35,656 bases of DNA from Puniceicoccaceae bacterium (lineage in GTDB: Bacteria; Verrucomicrobiota; Verrucomicrobiia; Opitutales; JAFGAQ01): NCBI GenBank assembly GCA_040224245.1, contig JBEGIR010000051.1:1-35656 (forward strand), given 5' to 3'. Both the position numbers and the translations under genes were made by a program. The notes under the pieces are model-generated. The model worked only from the letters and a program-made list of their open reading frames with translations, ran no database searches and was not told the DNA's origin. Below are positions 7,833 through 17,050 of the stretch, piece after piece. Positions within the stretch are counted from its first letter, which is position 1; each line of letters opens with the position of its first letter.

Positions 7833-10800
7833 TCACTCCGGCAATTCAAAGGATTCGATGTTCTTGCGCACGTCGGTCAAAAATGCTGCCGAACCCACTC
7901 CATTGATCCAGCGGTGATCGAAGGTCAGGGTCAGATTGACCACCTCACGCGAGAGGTGTTCTCCGTCCTTCCCGATTGCTGGTTCCAGATGCGCACTTCC
8001 GATAAAGAGCGTTGCCATGGATGGCGGCACGACCACTGGCACTGCCGAGCGCACATCAAACGGTCCCATGGTTGAGATCAACAGCGGTGCCCGTGTCTTG
8101 GGCTGCATCTCCCCGCGCCGTGCCCGTGCAATTGCAGCAACAAACTCGATGCCAAATTCCTCCCAGGTCAGCTGATTCGCGTTTCGCACCACCGCAGTCT
8201 GCAGCACGTCATCAGGAAGGGACACTGCCACTCCAAGGTCAAAATCGTCATTGTCGCGGTTGAGCTTGTCCATCGCCACCGTGTATGTGAACATTTCATG
8301 CGCTTTCATGGCCTGCAACGCATTCCAGGCAATAATGGCTGATGGAGAGGGAGCCTTGTTGCCATACAGCTGCTTTGCCCTCGCTCGCGAGGTCCGGATG
8401 GACGACCAGTCCGCTTTCATGGTGATGGTAGCGGGCACAATGCCCTGCATCGCCTGAACAATCTCAGAGGACAGTCCAGACTTGCGCTCGCGTTCTCCTT
8501 CGGAGTGAAAAACGCGACCGATCAACGACGACAGCAGTTTTTTCGAAGCACCCACTGCCCCGCTCACCGAATCCGATTCCCTCGCGGACTGCGAGGCCGC
8601 AGGTTTTGCAGCAGGTGCAGGCGTGACCGCCTCGCGCAATTCGATTTCGGCAATCTCTTGCCCCACAGCCACTTCCGTATCTGCTTCAATCAACCAACGC
8701 ACAAACGTACCCTCGACCGAAGACTCCACGGGAAAAACCGCCTTGTCAGTCTCAAGTTCACACAGGGCGTCATCATATCCAACCGATTCCCCCTCGCGTT
8801 TCACCAATGCGATGACGCGCGCACTCTGGATGCCCTCCCCGAGAATGGGCACACGAACCCGATGTGAGGTCGTGGTCTCCACTTCCGCAGGCAATGTCGC
8901 GTCAGACACGGTTTCCTGTTGATCCAAATCCGACTCCCCTGCCGTCGCTTCGCGCTGCTGGCGGGTCTGGACGAGCTTTCGAATCGCATCCACGACCTGT
9001 TCCCGGTCAGGCAGTGCAGTGTACTCGTAGACCGGATTGAGTCCGATCTGCACATTCTGCCGCGAAATGAGAACCGGACTGGCCACCATGCCCGCCCAGA
9101 GTTCACTATCCTGCACCAGTTCAGCGATGATCATCTGCCCCACACTGCACTGCGGAGTATCTTCCTGGATCACCAGCAGTCGCCCTGTTTTGCGCACCGA
9201 GCGCTTCACCGCCTGCACATCCCACGGCACAATCGAGCGCAGATCGAGGATCTCCACAACGCCCTCGTCAAATTCACGCTCGGCTTCCGCAACCAGTTCC
9301 AAACAGTTTCCCCAGGTCACGACGCTGACCTCGCTGCCTTCCTGCAATACCCGGCTCGTGCCCAGCGGGAGCGCGGCAGATGCCGTCTTCACCTCCTGCT
9401 CCTTCCACATCAGGTGCTTGGGAATGAGCACCAGCACCGGATCGTTGGACTGGATCGAAGTCCAGAACAGGTTCACGCAATCCTCGGGGGTGGAGGGAAC
9501 CACCACCTTGATGCCCGGAATTGAGGCAAAAAGCGATTCATTGGTCTGGCTGTGCCAGATCGCACCGCCCGGAAGGTAGGCCCCACAGGGGGCATAAATC
9601 ACCACAGGGCATTGCCAGTCGCCATTGGTGCGCCACCGAAGCGTCGCAAGATTGCTGACCAATTGATTCCAGGCCGGACTGATGAAATCGACAAACTGGA
9701 TCTCAAAGACGGGTCGCTTGCCATAGCCCGCAAGCCCAACTGCCAGCCCCACAATCGTCGACTCCGCAACAGGTGCGTTGAACACATTCCCGGGAAATGC
9801 AGACGAAAGTCCGACCGTGAGTTTAAACACCCCACCCTTCGGATCTTCCACATCCTGACCGTAGATCACCGTATTGGGATCCCTCTCAATCGCCGCACGC
9901 AAGGTGAGGTTGACCGCCTCAACCATGCGGCACTTGCCTTCAAGTTTCACGGGTGGAGTTTCGGTGTGCTCAGCAGCCTCAAAGACTTCGAGTTCCGTAT
10001 CCGCCGGACTCGGATCGTCGGCCTGATCCGCCCGCAGGTAATCACTGCGAACCACCGTCTTGGTATCGCGCTCCAACTCCTCATACTCGGCTTCAGTGAG
10101 CAGTCCTGCATCCATCATGCGCTGCTTCAGCAATCGAATCGGATCACGCTCGAGCATGGCCTCGAGTTCGTCGGACGCACGGTAGTTGCGATGGTCATCC
10201 GCGATGGAATGACTGTCGAGACGCTCCATCTCGAGCCAAAGGAACGCGGGTCCTTTCCCGCTGCGCGCATGGCGTATGGCTTCGCCAGCTTTGTGATAAA
10301 CGGCCTCCACATCCGCACCGTCGACGCTGACCCATTCTGTGGTATTGATCGCTTCCAGCACACGCGGGTTGGTCTTGGAATTGGGAGTGCTGATGCCAAA
10401 CTTGTTGTCCTCCACGATGAATACCACCGGAAGTTTTTTCTCCTTGGCCACACAGACCGCTTCAAAAAAGTCTCCCTGACGCGAAGCCGCCTCACCGAGC
10501 GAGGCAATCACCACATTCGCCTTGCCGTCCATTTGCAGTCCCCATGCGATGCCACAGGCAGGCAGCAAGTGACACCCCACCGGAGATGCGTGACTCCAGA
10601 TGTTTTTGGATCGGTCACTGTAGTGACTTGGCAACTGGCGTCCCCCGCTGGACGAGGATTTTTTGGCCAGGAAATTGAGGGCGATCTCATGCGTGGTCAT
10701 GCCTTTGGCAAGCACCATGGCACGGTCACGGTAATAGGGCGCGATGTAGTCATCTGCCTCGAGCTGCACACCAACCGCCGCCATCGCCTCATGCCCCGCA

Positions 10801-10943
10801 CTGGAGATATGGAACCAACCCTTGCCCTGACGGATCATGTTCTGTTCGCGCTGATCACCCAAGCGACTCTCAAGCATGGTGTTCAGAATGGATCGCTGTA
10901 ATGTTTCATCAAACGGGGGTTTTCCCATAATTTTCGTGGTCAT
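7833..10943 (-). CDS. Single-chain 2-oxoacid dehydrogenase: E1 alpha + E1 beta + lipoyl domain + E2 acyltransferase
   Basis: A 1036-residue fusion of parts of a branched-chain 2-oxoacid or pyruvate dehydrogenase complex, which decarboxylates a 2-oxoacid with thiamine diphosphate and passes the acyl group to CoA. Residues about 1-300 are E1 alpha (HISSAGHEA, PYYRDRAMVLAKG, VEDNKFGIS). About 340-665 are E1 beta (YGQDVEDPKGG, NAPVAESTIVG, FVDFISPAWNQL). About 700-775 are a lipoyl domain with ELETDKA, lipoylated Lys734. About 810-1036 are an E2 catalytic domain. No peripheral-subunit-binding domain is obvious in the Ala/Ser-rich linker. Two motifs deviate: the E1 alpha metal motif GDG reads GEA (Glu151), and the E2 motif DHRxxDG reads DHRWING (His1010 kept, Asp to Asn at 1014). 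No E3 gene is in view. The substrate is unresolved; pyruvate or branched-chain oxoacids are both possible. Confidence 0.9.
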   Translation of the reverse strand: MTTKIMGKPPFDETLQRSILNTMLESRLGDQREQNMIRQGKGWFHISSAGHEAMAAVGVQLEADDYIAPYYRDRAMVLAKGMTTHEIALNFLAKKSSSSGGRQLPSHYSDRSKNIWSHASPVGCHLLPACGIAWGLQMDGKANVVIASLGEAASRQGDFFEAVCVAKEKKLPVVFIVEDNKFGISTPNSKTNPRVLEAINTTEWVSVDGADVEAVYHKAGEAIRHARSGKGPAFLWLEMERLDSHSIADDHRNYRASDELEAMLERDPIRLLKQRMMDAGLLTEAEYEELERDTKTVVRSDYLRADQADDPSPADTELEVFEAAEHTETPPVKLEGKCRMVEAVNLTLRAAIERDPNTVIYGQDVEDPKGGVFKLTVGLSSAFPGNVFNAPVAESTIVGLAVGLAGYGKRPVFEIQFVDFISPAWNQLVSNLATLRWRTNGDWQCPVVIYAPCGAYLPGGAIWHSQTNESLFASIPGIKVVVPSTPEDCVNLFWTSIQSNDPVLVLIPKHLMWKEQEVKTASAALPLGTSRVLQEGSEVSVVTWGNCLELVAEAEREFDEGVVEILDLRSIVPWDVQAVKRSVRKTGRLLVIQEDTPQCSVGQMIIAELVQDSELWAGMVASPVLISRQNVQIGLNPVYEYTALPDREQVVDAIRKLVQTRQQREATAGESDLDQQETVSDATLPAEVETTTSHRVRVPILGEGIQSARVIALVKREGESVGYDDALCELETDKAVFPVESSVEGTFVRWLIEADTEVAVGQEIAEIELREAVTPAPAAKPAASQSARESDSVSGAVGASKKLLSSLIGRVFHSEGERERKSGLSSEIVQAMQGIVPATITMKADWSSIRTSRARAKQLYGNKAPSPSAIIAWNALQAMKAHEMFTYTVAMDKLNRDNDDFDLGVAVSLPDDVLQTAVVRNANQLTWEEFGIEFVAAIARARRGEMQPKTRAPLLISTMGPFDVRSAVPVVVPPSMATLFIGSAHLEPAIGKDGEHLSREVVNLTLTFDHRWINGVGSAAFLTDVRKNIESFELPE

Positions 10944-11107
10944 GGTTACTTTTTGATTGGTTCCCCAAGCGGTCAGGAGTATCGAAAAGACAGTTTATCT
11001 ACACATCGGCTCCAGAGTTTCACAAGCTCATAATCACCCACCCATTCGATTCGGGTTGACGCACCACAGCGAGCCGTTGGACTATTTGATAAATTAATTT
11101 TAGTTTC

Positions 11108-11135
11108 TTGAAAGTTCAGATTTACTAATTCTAAT
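11108..11135 (+). promoter_or_regulatory. Promoter of the sdhCAB operon
   Basis: TTGAAA (11108-11113) and TCTAAT (11130-11135) are 16 bp apart, each matching 5/6 of the sigma-70 consensus, within a very AT-rich stretch. The expected start near 11142 leaves a leader of about 100 nt containing a perfect hairpin. Confidence 0.5.
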
Positions 11136-11169
11136 TTCACACTACTGTTTATCGAATTCCCTGAAAACG

Positions 11170-11188
11170 GCGCAGCATCCGGCTGCGC
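11170..11188 (+). promoter_or_regulatory. Hairpin in the sdh leader
   Basis: GCGCAGC and GCTGCGC form a perfect 7-bp stem around ATCCG, 54 bases before the sdhC start. It is followed by TGGGATGGGATTTTT, so it could be a leader attenuator, a stabilising 5' structure or a regulator site. Confidence 0.4.
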
Positions 11189-11242
11189 GGTGGGATGGGA
11201 TTTTTAATCATCCAGAAACACACACGCAAACCGACGCGATTC

Positions 11243-12010
11243 ATGAATCCGATTATTGCAATCTTCACTTCATCGTTGGGGAAGAAGTACTTAATGGCGA
11301 TTACCGGAGTGATTCTCAGCCTTTTTGTCCTGGGACACATGCTGGGAAACCTTCAGGTCTTCTTGGACCCCTACTACATCAACGCCTACGCCTACAAGTT
11401 GCAGCACCTTCCCTACGGTCTGCTCTGGGTGATTCGCTTCGTGCTGCTGATCACACTGATCATCCATGTCTGGGTTTCTGTGGTGTTGACCATCGAAAAC
11501 CGCAAGGCTCGGCCTGAGGACTATCGTCACAAGTCCACCGCAGCGGCGACACTGGCATCCCGCACCATGCGCGTAACAGGGGTTGTGGTATTCCTCTTTA
11601 TCCTGTTTCACCTGGCCCACTTCACCATCCGCAACGTTCCCGGTCATGAATACAACGCGGTGATTGTCGACGCTTCGGGAGCAGAGCATGACGTTCACGT
11701 TGTGCTGACTACGCCCGATGGCAAAACCGTCAAGGACGCCTACGGCAACGACAAGGAAGTTCACAACGCACACGCCATGATGATTGCAGGCTTCAGTTAC
11801 TGGTGGATCTCCGCGATCTACATCGTCGCCACCGCCCTGCTCAGCCGCCACCTCGCCCATGGGGTGAGCAGCATGTTCCAGTCCGTCGGACTGCGCAACT
11901 CCGGCAGCCGCAAATACCTCGATCCGATCGCCAATGTCTATGGCATCGTGGTGTTTGCGGGATTCGCCGCCATCCCGGCTGCAGTCCTCCTCGGACTCCT
12001 CACCCTCTAA
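11243..12010 (+). CDS. sdhC: Succinate dehydrogenase cytochrome b subunit
   Basis: A 255-residue membrane anchor of complex II, which feeds electrons from succinate into the quinone pool. Five hydrophobic helices are visible: about 17-34, 60-83, 107-128, 182-203 and 231-253. Haem-ligand candidates are the histidines in [30 protein letters not shown] and LAHGVSS. The single long cytochrome subunit places the complex with the Bacteroidetes/PVC (B-type) enzymes that lack SdhD. A hydrophilic loop of about 45 residues lies between helices 3 and 4. The frame is open upstream, but MNPIIAIF at 11243 is the family-like start. sdhA follows after 28 bp. Confidence 0.93.
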   Translation: MNPIIAIFTSSLGKKYLMAITGVILSLFVLGHMLGNLQVFLDPYYINAYAYKLQHLPYGLLWVIRFVLLITLIIHVWVSVVLTIENRKARPEDYRHKSTAAATLASRTMRVTGVVVFLFILFHLAHFTIRNVPGHEYNAVIVDASGAEHDVHVVLTTPDGKTVKDAYGNDKEVHNAHAMMIAGFSYWWISAIYIVATALLSRHLAHGVSSMFQSVGLRNSGSRKYLDPIANVYGIVVFAGFAAIPAAVLLGLLTL

Positions 12011-12038
12011 AAAGGCAACCCGAAGCAATTGTAAGCAC

Positions 12039-13991
12039 ATGAATTTAAACTCGAAAATTCCTTCAGGTCCAATTCAGGACAAGTGGAACAATCACAAGTT
12101 TTCCGTCAAACTGGTCAATCCGGCCAACAAGCGGAAGTACAGCATCATTGTTGTGGGTTCAGGACTCGCCGGAGGCAGTGCCGCTGCCTCGCTGGGAGAA
12201 CTCGGCTACAATGTGAAATGTTTCTGCTACCAGGACAGTCCGCGGCGCGCGCACAGTATCGCCGCACAGGGCGGCATCAATGCAGCCAAGAACTACCAGA
12301 ATGACGGCGACAGCGTTTACCGGCTCTTCTATGACACGGTCAAGGGCGGTGACTTCCGCGCTCGCGAGGCCAATGTCCACCGTCTCGCCGAGGTATCGGG
12401 CAACATCATCGACCAGTGCGTCGCCCAGGGAGTTCCCTTCGCACGCGACTACGGTGGTTTGCTTGACAATCGCTCGTTTGGTGGCGCTCAGGTCAGCCGC
12501 ACGTTTTATGCACGAGGGCAAACCGGTCAGCAACTGCTGCTGGGTGCCTACAGCGCGCTCAATCGCCAGATTGCACTTGGCTCGGTCAAGATGTACAACC
12601 GTCACGAGATGCTGGATGTGGTCATTGAGGATGGACGTGCCGTGGGCATCATCACGCGCAACATGGTGACTGGCGCCATCGACCGCTGGGCAGCCGATGC
12701 CGTGATCCTCGCAACCGGGGGCTACTCCAATGTTTACTTCCTGTCCACCAATGCGACGGGCTGTAATGTGACCGCCGCCTACCGGGCCTACCGCAAGGGT
12801 GCTGGCTTCGCCAATCCCTGCTACACGCAGATCCACCCGACCTGCATCCCCGTTCACGGCGACCAGCAGAGCAAGCTCACGCTCATGAGCGAGTCCCTGC
12901 GCAACGATGGGCGTGTTTGGGTGCCCAAGAGCAAAGAGGTCGCAGACAAGCTGCGCCATGGCAAAATGCACCCGTCCGAGGTTGCCGAAGAAGATCGCGA
13001 CTACTACCTCGAGCGCAAGTATCCCAGCTTTGGAAACCTCGCACCGCGCGACATCTCCTCACGCTCCGCGAAGGAGGCCTGCGACGAGGGTCGTGGCATT
13101 GCTCACAACGAGGGCGGTAATGGGGTTTACCTCGACTTTGCCGACTCGATCAAGCGCCTTGGCGAAGACAAGATCCGCGAGCGATACGGCAACTTGTTTG
13201 ACATGTATGAGTGCATTACCGGCACCAACGCCTACAAGACGCCAATGCAGATCTATCCCGCCCTGCACTACACCATGGGCGGTCTCTGGGTCGACTACAA
13301 CCTGATGACCTCCGTACCCGGTCTGTTCGCACTTGGTGAGTGCAACTTCTCCGACCACGGCGCCAACCGTCTGGGTGCCTCGGCCCTTATGCAGGGCCTG
13401 GCAGACGGCTACTTCGTCATCCCCTACACCATCGGGGACTACCTTGCGGGAGATCTGGGACTCGCCAATGCGGGTCGCGCCAAGGCCGATACCCAGGCCT
13501 TTGCCGATGCAGAGGCAACTGTCAATGATCGCGTGCAAAAGCTGCTCTCGATCAAGGGCAAGCGCAGCCCGCGCTCCTTCCATCAGGAACTGGGCAAGGT
13601 CATGTGGGAGTATGCCGGAATGGCCCGCAATGAAGCAGGACTGCACAAGGCACTCGAACTGATTCCACAACTGCGTGAGGAGTTCTGGAACGATGTGCGC
13701 GTGATGGGCAGCGATATGGAGCTCAACCAGGAACTCGAACGCGCGGGACGCGTCGCCGATTTCCTCGAATTCGGTGAGCTGCTCTGCCGCGATGCGCTCG
13801 ACCGCAAGGAATCCTGCGGAGGTCACTTCCGTGAAGAGAGTCAAACCCCCGATGGCGAGGCTCTTCGCGACGACGACAACTTCTGTCACGTCTCCGTGTG
13901 GGAGTTCAAGGGTGAGAAAGAAGCCCCGGTCAAACACAAAGAGGAACTGGAGTTCGAATACTGCAAACTGCAGGTTCGCTCCTACAAATAA
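12039..13991 (+). CDS. sdhA: Succinate dehydrogenase flavoprotein subunit
   Basis: A 650-residue catalytic subunit that oxidises succinate to fumarate with covalently bound FAD. The dinucleotide fold [11 protein letters not shown] lies at about 36-46, and the FAD-linking histidine is His72 in [29 protein letters not shown]-like and [20 protein letters not shown] regions (starting near residue 434) match the active site and C-terminal FAD contacts. The frame is open upstream into sdhC, but homology starts with [10 protein letters not shown] at 12039. It is the second gene of sdhCAB, 27 bp ahead of sdhB. Length and gene order are those of Bacteroidetes/Chlorobi-type complex II. Confidence 0.97.
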   Translation: MNLNSKIPSGPIQDKWNNHKFSVKLVNPANKRKYSIIVVGSGLAGGSAAASLGELGYNVKCFCYQDSPRRAHSIAAQGGINAAKNYQNDGDSVYRLFYDTVKGGDFRAREANVHRLAEVSGNIIDQCVAQGVPFARDYGGLLDNRSFGGAQVSRTFYARGQTGQQLLLGAYSALNRQIALGSVKMYNRHEMLDVVIEDGRAVGIITRNMVTGAIDRWAADAVILATGGYSNVYFLSTNATGCNVTAAYRAYRKGAGFANPCYTQIHPTCIPVHGDQQSKLTLMSESLRNDGRVWVPKSKEVADKLRHGKMHPSEVAEEDRDYYLERKYPSFGNLAPRDISSRSAKEACDEGRGIAHNEGGNGVYLDFADSIKRLGEDKIRERYGNLFDMYECITGTNAYKTPMQIYPALHYTMGGLWVDYNLMTSVPGLFALGECNFSDHGANRLGASALMQGLADGYFVIPYTIGDYLAGDLGLANAGRAKADTQAFADAEATVNDRVQKLLSIKGKRSPRSFHQELGKVMWEYAGMARNEAGLHKALELIPQLREEFWNDVRVMGSDMELNQELERAGRVADFLEFGELLCRDALDRKESCGGHFREESQTPDGEALRDDDNFCHVSVWEFKGEKEAPVKHKEELEFEYCKLQVRSYK

Positions 13992-14018
13992 GCACAACGC
14001 CAACCCACTTTTCAGCAC

Positions 14019-14774
14019 ATGAACCTTACTGTAAAAGTCTGGAGACAGAAAAACACGGAGAGCAAAGGCCATCTGGAAACTCACGAGGTCAAGGATGTCT
14101 CTCCTGACATTTCCTTCCTCGAAATGCTCGACATCATGAACGAGCAGCTCGTCGAGGAGGGCAAGGAACCGATCGCGTTCGACCACGACTGCCGCGAGGG
14201 CATCTGTGGCATGTGTTCGCTGGTCATCAATGGTCGTCCCCACGGGCAGCGCCTGACCACAGCCTGTCAGTTGCACATGCGCACCTTCAAGGACGGGGAA
14301 ACCATTACCGTCGAACCCTGGCGCTCACGCCCAATGCCGGTACTCAAGGACCTCATCGTCGACCGGGGCGCACTCGACAAGGTGCAGCAGGCGGGTGGTT
14401 ACATCAGTGTCAACACGGGTGGCGTTCCCGACGCCAACGCCATCCCGGTCTCCAAGGAGGTCGCGGACTGGGCAATGGATGCCGCCGCCTGTATCGGTTG
14501 TGGTGCCTGTGTGGCCGCCTGTAAAAATGCGTCTGCGATGCTCTTCACCGCTGCCAAGGTGGCCCAACTCAACAGCCTGCCCCAAGGCAAGGCCGAGAAG
14601 GATCGCCGCACGATCTCCATGGTCGAGGCCATGGACGCTGCGGGCTTTGGCAACTGCACCAACTACGGTGAGTGCGAGGCCGTCTGCCCGAAGGGCATCA
14701 GTCTCGACATGATCGCCCAGCTCAACCGCGATTACGCCGCCGCCTCAGCGCGGCGCCTGTTCAAGCGCGCCTGA
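14019..14774 (+). CDS. sdhB: Succinate dehydrogenase iron-sulfur subunit
   Basis: A 251-residue electron-transfer subunit carrying three Fe-S clusters between SdhA and the membrane anchor. The 2Fe-2S ligands are Cys58, Cys63 and Cys66 in CREGICGMC plus Cys83. The C-terminal half has [13 protein letters not shown] and a second CxxxGxCxxxCP-type motif for the 4Fe-4S and 3Fe-4S clusters. It is the last gene of the operon and is followed within 31 bp by a good terminator hairpin. Confidence 0.97.
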   Translation: MNLTVKVWRQKNTESKGHLETHEVKDVSPDISFLEMLDIMNEQLVEEGKEPIAFDHDCREGICGMCSLVINGRPHGQRLTTACQLHMRTFKDGETITVEPWRSRPMPVLKDLIVDRGALDKVQQAGGYISVNTGGVPDANAIPVSKEVADWAMDAAACIGCGACVAACKNASAMLFTAAKVAQLNSLPQGKAEKDRRTISMVEAMDAAGFGNCTNYGECEAVCPKGISLDMIAQLNRDYAAASARRLFKRA

Positions 14775-14804
14775 GCACGGCAAATCCCAAAACTTCACTA
14801 CAAC

Positions 14805-14836
14805 AACCCGCCGGTCTCACGACCTGCGGGTTTGTT
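14805..14836 (+). terminator. Terminator of the sdhCAB operon
   Basis: AACCCGC (14805-14811) pairs perfectly with GCGGGTT (14826-14832), extended inside by GGT/ACC, and is followed by TGTT. It starts 31 bp after the sdhB stop. Confidence 0.75.
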
Positions 14837-15030
14837 CATGCCCACTTCGCCCAGTTGCAATTCCGCAGGGCGTTCGCCTGTGGTTTCACCACCCTGAGCA
14901 AGCCGTAGGACCCGTCCATCCAATCTTCAAACCACGATTTCCGAATTCATCGCTCCGCAATTCGACCTCATTCGTTCGCCATTTCTGCTACACTACGGCC
15001 GCGCAGAGGCATGCACCGACATCGGACGGA
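14837..15030. other. Intergenic, no feature recognised
   Basis: About 190 bp between the sdh terminator and the integrase remnant. I see no gene, hairpin or repeat that I can support. Confidence 0.4.
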
Positions 15031-15215
15031 CTACCACCGATCCTGTGGACTGACCACCCCATGCCCGGCTTGCGCATGACATGCGTATAGAGTTGCGTGG
15101 TTTCCACGCTCTTGTGCCCCAGCAGATCCTGAACCGTTCGAATGTCCGTTCCGTTCTCCAACAGATGCGTTGCGACCGAATGCCGCAGGGCGTGAGAACT
15201 CATACCCTTAATGGT
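15031..15215 (-). pseudogene. intI: Remnant of an integron integrase (tyrosine recombinase), C-terminal end only
   Basis: Only the last ~60 residues survive. They contain the catalytic [13 protein letters not shown] (Arg and His), the LGHKSVETT box and the nucleophile Tyr in LYTHV, then RKPGMG, an ending typical of IntI rather than XerC/D. After GMG the frame is lost: adding one G restores VVSPQDRW and a TAG at 15033-15031, so a one-base deletion has occurred. Upstream, an in-frame stop at 15218-15216 and unrelated sequence show that the N-terminal ~250 residues are gone. It cannot be active. It marks a former chromosomal integron or an integron-derived insertion at the edge of the repeat-rich island. 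Confidence 0.82.
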
Positions 15216-15262
15216 TTAAACAACTGAGTTTTGAAACATCGGCTGGCGAATGCAACCTACAA

Positions 15263-15369
15263 GGCCTATGGGCCACATAACGCTGTTGCACAGCGACAAA
15301 AGGGCTTTGCGTCCCCGACTCGTCGGGGTTTTTGCAGCTCCGCTGCAGCACTGCACCCCTCATCATCTG
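15263..15369 (+). repeat. Left arm of a ~100-bp imperfect inverted repeat pair
   Basis: Starts GGCCTATGGGCCACATAACG, contains the small palindrome CGCTGT/ACAGCG and a terminator-like hairpin, and ends CCCCTCATCATCTG. The reverse complement of 17862-17959 matches it closely with only a few substitutions and small gaps. The two arms enclose about 2.5 kb with the oxidoreductase gene. Confidence 0.85.
15313..15333 (+). terminator. Terminator-like hairpin inside the left inverted repeat
   Basis: CCCCGAC and GTCGGGG with a minimal loop, followed directly by TTTTT. It has the form of a strong rho-independent terminator on the plus strand, although no plus-strand gene ends just before it. Confidence 0.55.
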
Positions 15370-15382
15370 AGAAATCTGAGAC

Positions 15383-15440
15383 ATCTGTGGTTAAAAAACT
15401 TTCTTTTTAAACCACTTCAGCGAAGCGTCATTCACCTACT
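15383..15440 (+). repeat. Dispersed hairpin repeat, copy 1 (direct orientation)
   Basis: ATCTGTGGTT and AAACCAC arms around an A/T-rich loop, then CTTCAGCGAAGCG. It matches 17766-17828 in the same orientation, although the neighbouring repeats are inverted relative to each other. The ATCTGTGGTT start recalls a short repeat seen in many genomes. Confidence 0.75.
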
Positions 15441-15591
15441 GGAAAGAACCCGATGGAATGTAACTCAGATATTTGAATAATTTTCTGAACATTAGATTCA
15501 AGCTACTGATTCGGAGAACCTTACAAAATCATCATGAACTCCCAATCGGGTAGCGAGGAGGATTGACTCATTGCGTTCGACATAGCAGGGG
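15441..15591. other. Downstream flank of the oxidoreductase gene
   Basis: AT-rich sequence with no gene or clear terminator recognised. Confidence 0.4.
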
Positions 15592-16938
15592 TTAGATCCG
15601 TGTCGGATGGGGGTGCACCCATTCGTCCTGGTAAGTGCGTGAGAGAAGTTGGGTGGCTTCTTTGTCCCCAGGCACGGTTTTGGTGTTGGGGTCGTAGGCA
15701 ATGGGCCGTCCGAGTTCGAGAGCAACATTTCCCAGGATGCAAGCGGCGCTTGAGATGTGGCCATCTTCAATGTCGGAGAACGGGCGCGAGCGATCTTCCC
15801 TGGCTTTCATGAAATTGAGGCAGTGGCGGTCCTGACTGCTACCGACGACTCCACCAAACAGGCTTTCGTCAAAATTTTCGAGGTCGTTGGTTTTTGACAA
15901 GAGGTGACGTCCGGTTATCGAACCCCCATCCCGTGGCTCAAAAGTGTAGCCGAGTGTCGTTAGATTGAGGGTACCCTTTTCTCCGAGAATGCGCGCGCCC
16001 CATTGATCGGTCCAATGGCGTTGGGGAATGGGGGATTTGCCCCAGTGGCGGTGTTCCCAGCTAACATCAAGGTCGGGATAATGAAACACCGTGTGATGGG
16101 TGTCGGAAATATTCGAAGTCGCATTTTTGTAAACATAACGCCCTCCCGTGGAGCTTACCCTTTCGGGCCAGCCCAGTCGCATGACGTAGCGGATCAAATC
16201 AAAGATGTGCACGCCCATGTCGCCAATGGTGCCATTGCCGTATTCCTGGAACTGACGCCAACCCCGCGACTCGATCCAAGGCACATACGGAACCTTGGGC
16301 GCAGGTCCAGCCCAGAGGTCGTAGTCGAGATGAGCCGGGGGAAGTGTCGAAACCATTTTGTCACCGTTTCCTCCACCATAGTAGAAGCACTCAACCAAAG
16401 CGATCACTCCCAGTTTTTCCGATTCGATAAATAGCTCACGCACCTCATCGAAGATCGGTTGATTCCTGCGTTGCAGGTTTATCTGGACCACCCGGTCGTA
16501 TTTGCGGGCGGCAGCGAGAACGGCTTCGCCTTCCATTACATCGACACTGATCGGTTTTTCCAACAACACATCCGCTCCCGCCTGTATCGCTGCAATCGCC
16601 GGAAGTGCGTGCCAGTGGTCAGGAGTCCCCACGATGACGATGTCGTGCTCCACACTCGAAAGCATCTTGCGGTAGTCCGCAAAAGTGGCAGGTGCTTTGC
16701 GTTGTTTGGCTTTCACGCTCAACAGCGTTGTTTCAAGCATGTGCTCATTGGGATCGCAGAGGGACACAATATCGATATCTGCAACTTTTGCCAACGAGTC
16801 CAGATTCACATTGCCATACCATCCGCACCCTATGAGCCCCACTCGGGGACGTCCGTGGTCCGAAGCAAAGATTCGTGAGGGCACTGCTGCCAGCGCACCC
16901 GCTGCCGCTAGAGAGGAGATGAAAGTTCGACGATTCAT
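15592..16938 (-). CDS. Tat-exported Gfo/Idh/MocA family oxidoreductase
   Basis: A 448-residue NAD(P)-dependent sugar or inositol dehydrogenase-like protein. The N-terminus NRRTFISSLAAAGALAA is a twin-arginine signal, implying export of the folded, cofactor-loaded protein. The nucleotide-binding fold follows with VGLIGCGWYGNVNL, then VSLCDPN and the family hallmark EKPIS with its conserved lysine. The C-terminal half is the Gfo/Idh/MocA alpha/beta substrate domain. The frame is open 13 codons further upstream, but the Tat signal fixes MNRRTF at 16938. The substrate cannot be deduced. The gene stands alone in the repeat island, between inverted repeat arms. Confidence 0.92.
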   Translation of the reverse strand: MNRRTFISSLAAAGALAAVPSRIFASDHGRPRVGLIGCGWYGNVNLDSLAKVADIDIVSLCDPNEHMLETTLLSVKAKQRKAPATFADYRKMLSSVEHDIVIVGTPDHWHALPAIAAIQAGADVLLEKPISVDVMEGEAVLAAARKYDRVVQINLQRRNQPIFDEVRELFIESEKLGVIALVECFYYGGGNGDKMVSTLPPAHLDYDLWAGPAPKVPYVPWIESRGWRQFQEYGNGTIGDMGVHIFDLIRYVMRLGWPERVSSTGGRYVYKNATSNISDTHHTVFHYPDLDVSWEHRHWGKSPIPQRHWTDQWGARILGEKGTLNLTTLGYTFEPRDGGSITGRHLLSKTNDLENFDESLFGGVVGSSQDRHCLNFMKAREDRSRPFSDIEDGHISSAACILGNVALELGRPIAYDPNTKTVPGDKEATQLLSRTYQDEWVHPHPTRI

Positions 16939-17050
16939 GGGGAAAAGTAGAGAAATGAGAATACCCAAAAGAGGCATTATAAATTAACCCATTGGGAACA
17001 CAAACTGCCTCGGCGATTATCCTCCAATTGGTTGAGGAAAATGAGATTTA

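Noticed and set aside
7520-7849. A 109-codon minus-strand frame between the kinase and the dehydrogenase
   Set aside because: It overlaps both neighbours' ends, has no binding site and shows no domain or composition typical of a real protein.
9552-10901. A 449-codon plus-strand open frame
   Set aside because: It is antisense to the E1 part of the dehydrogenase fusion, whose motifs are clear; its own translation matches nothing I recognise.
13059-14276. A 405-codon minus-strand open frame
   Set aside because: Antisense to sdhA and sdhB, both unmistakable; treated as a codon-bias artefact.
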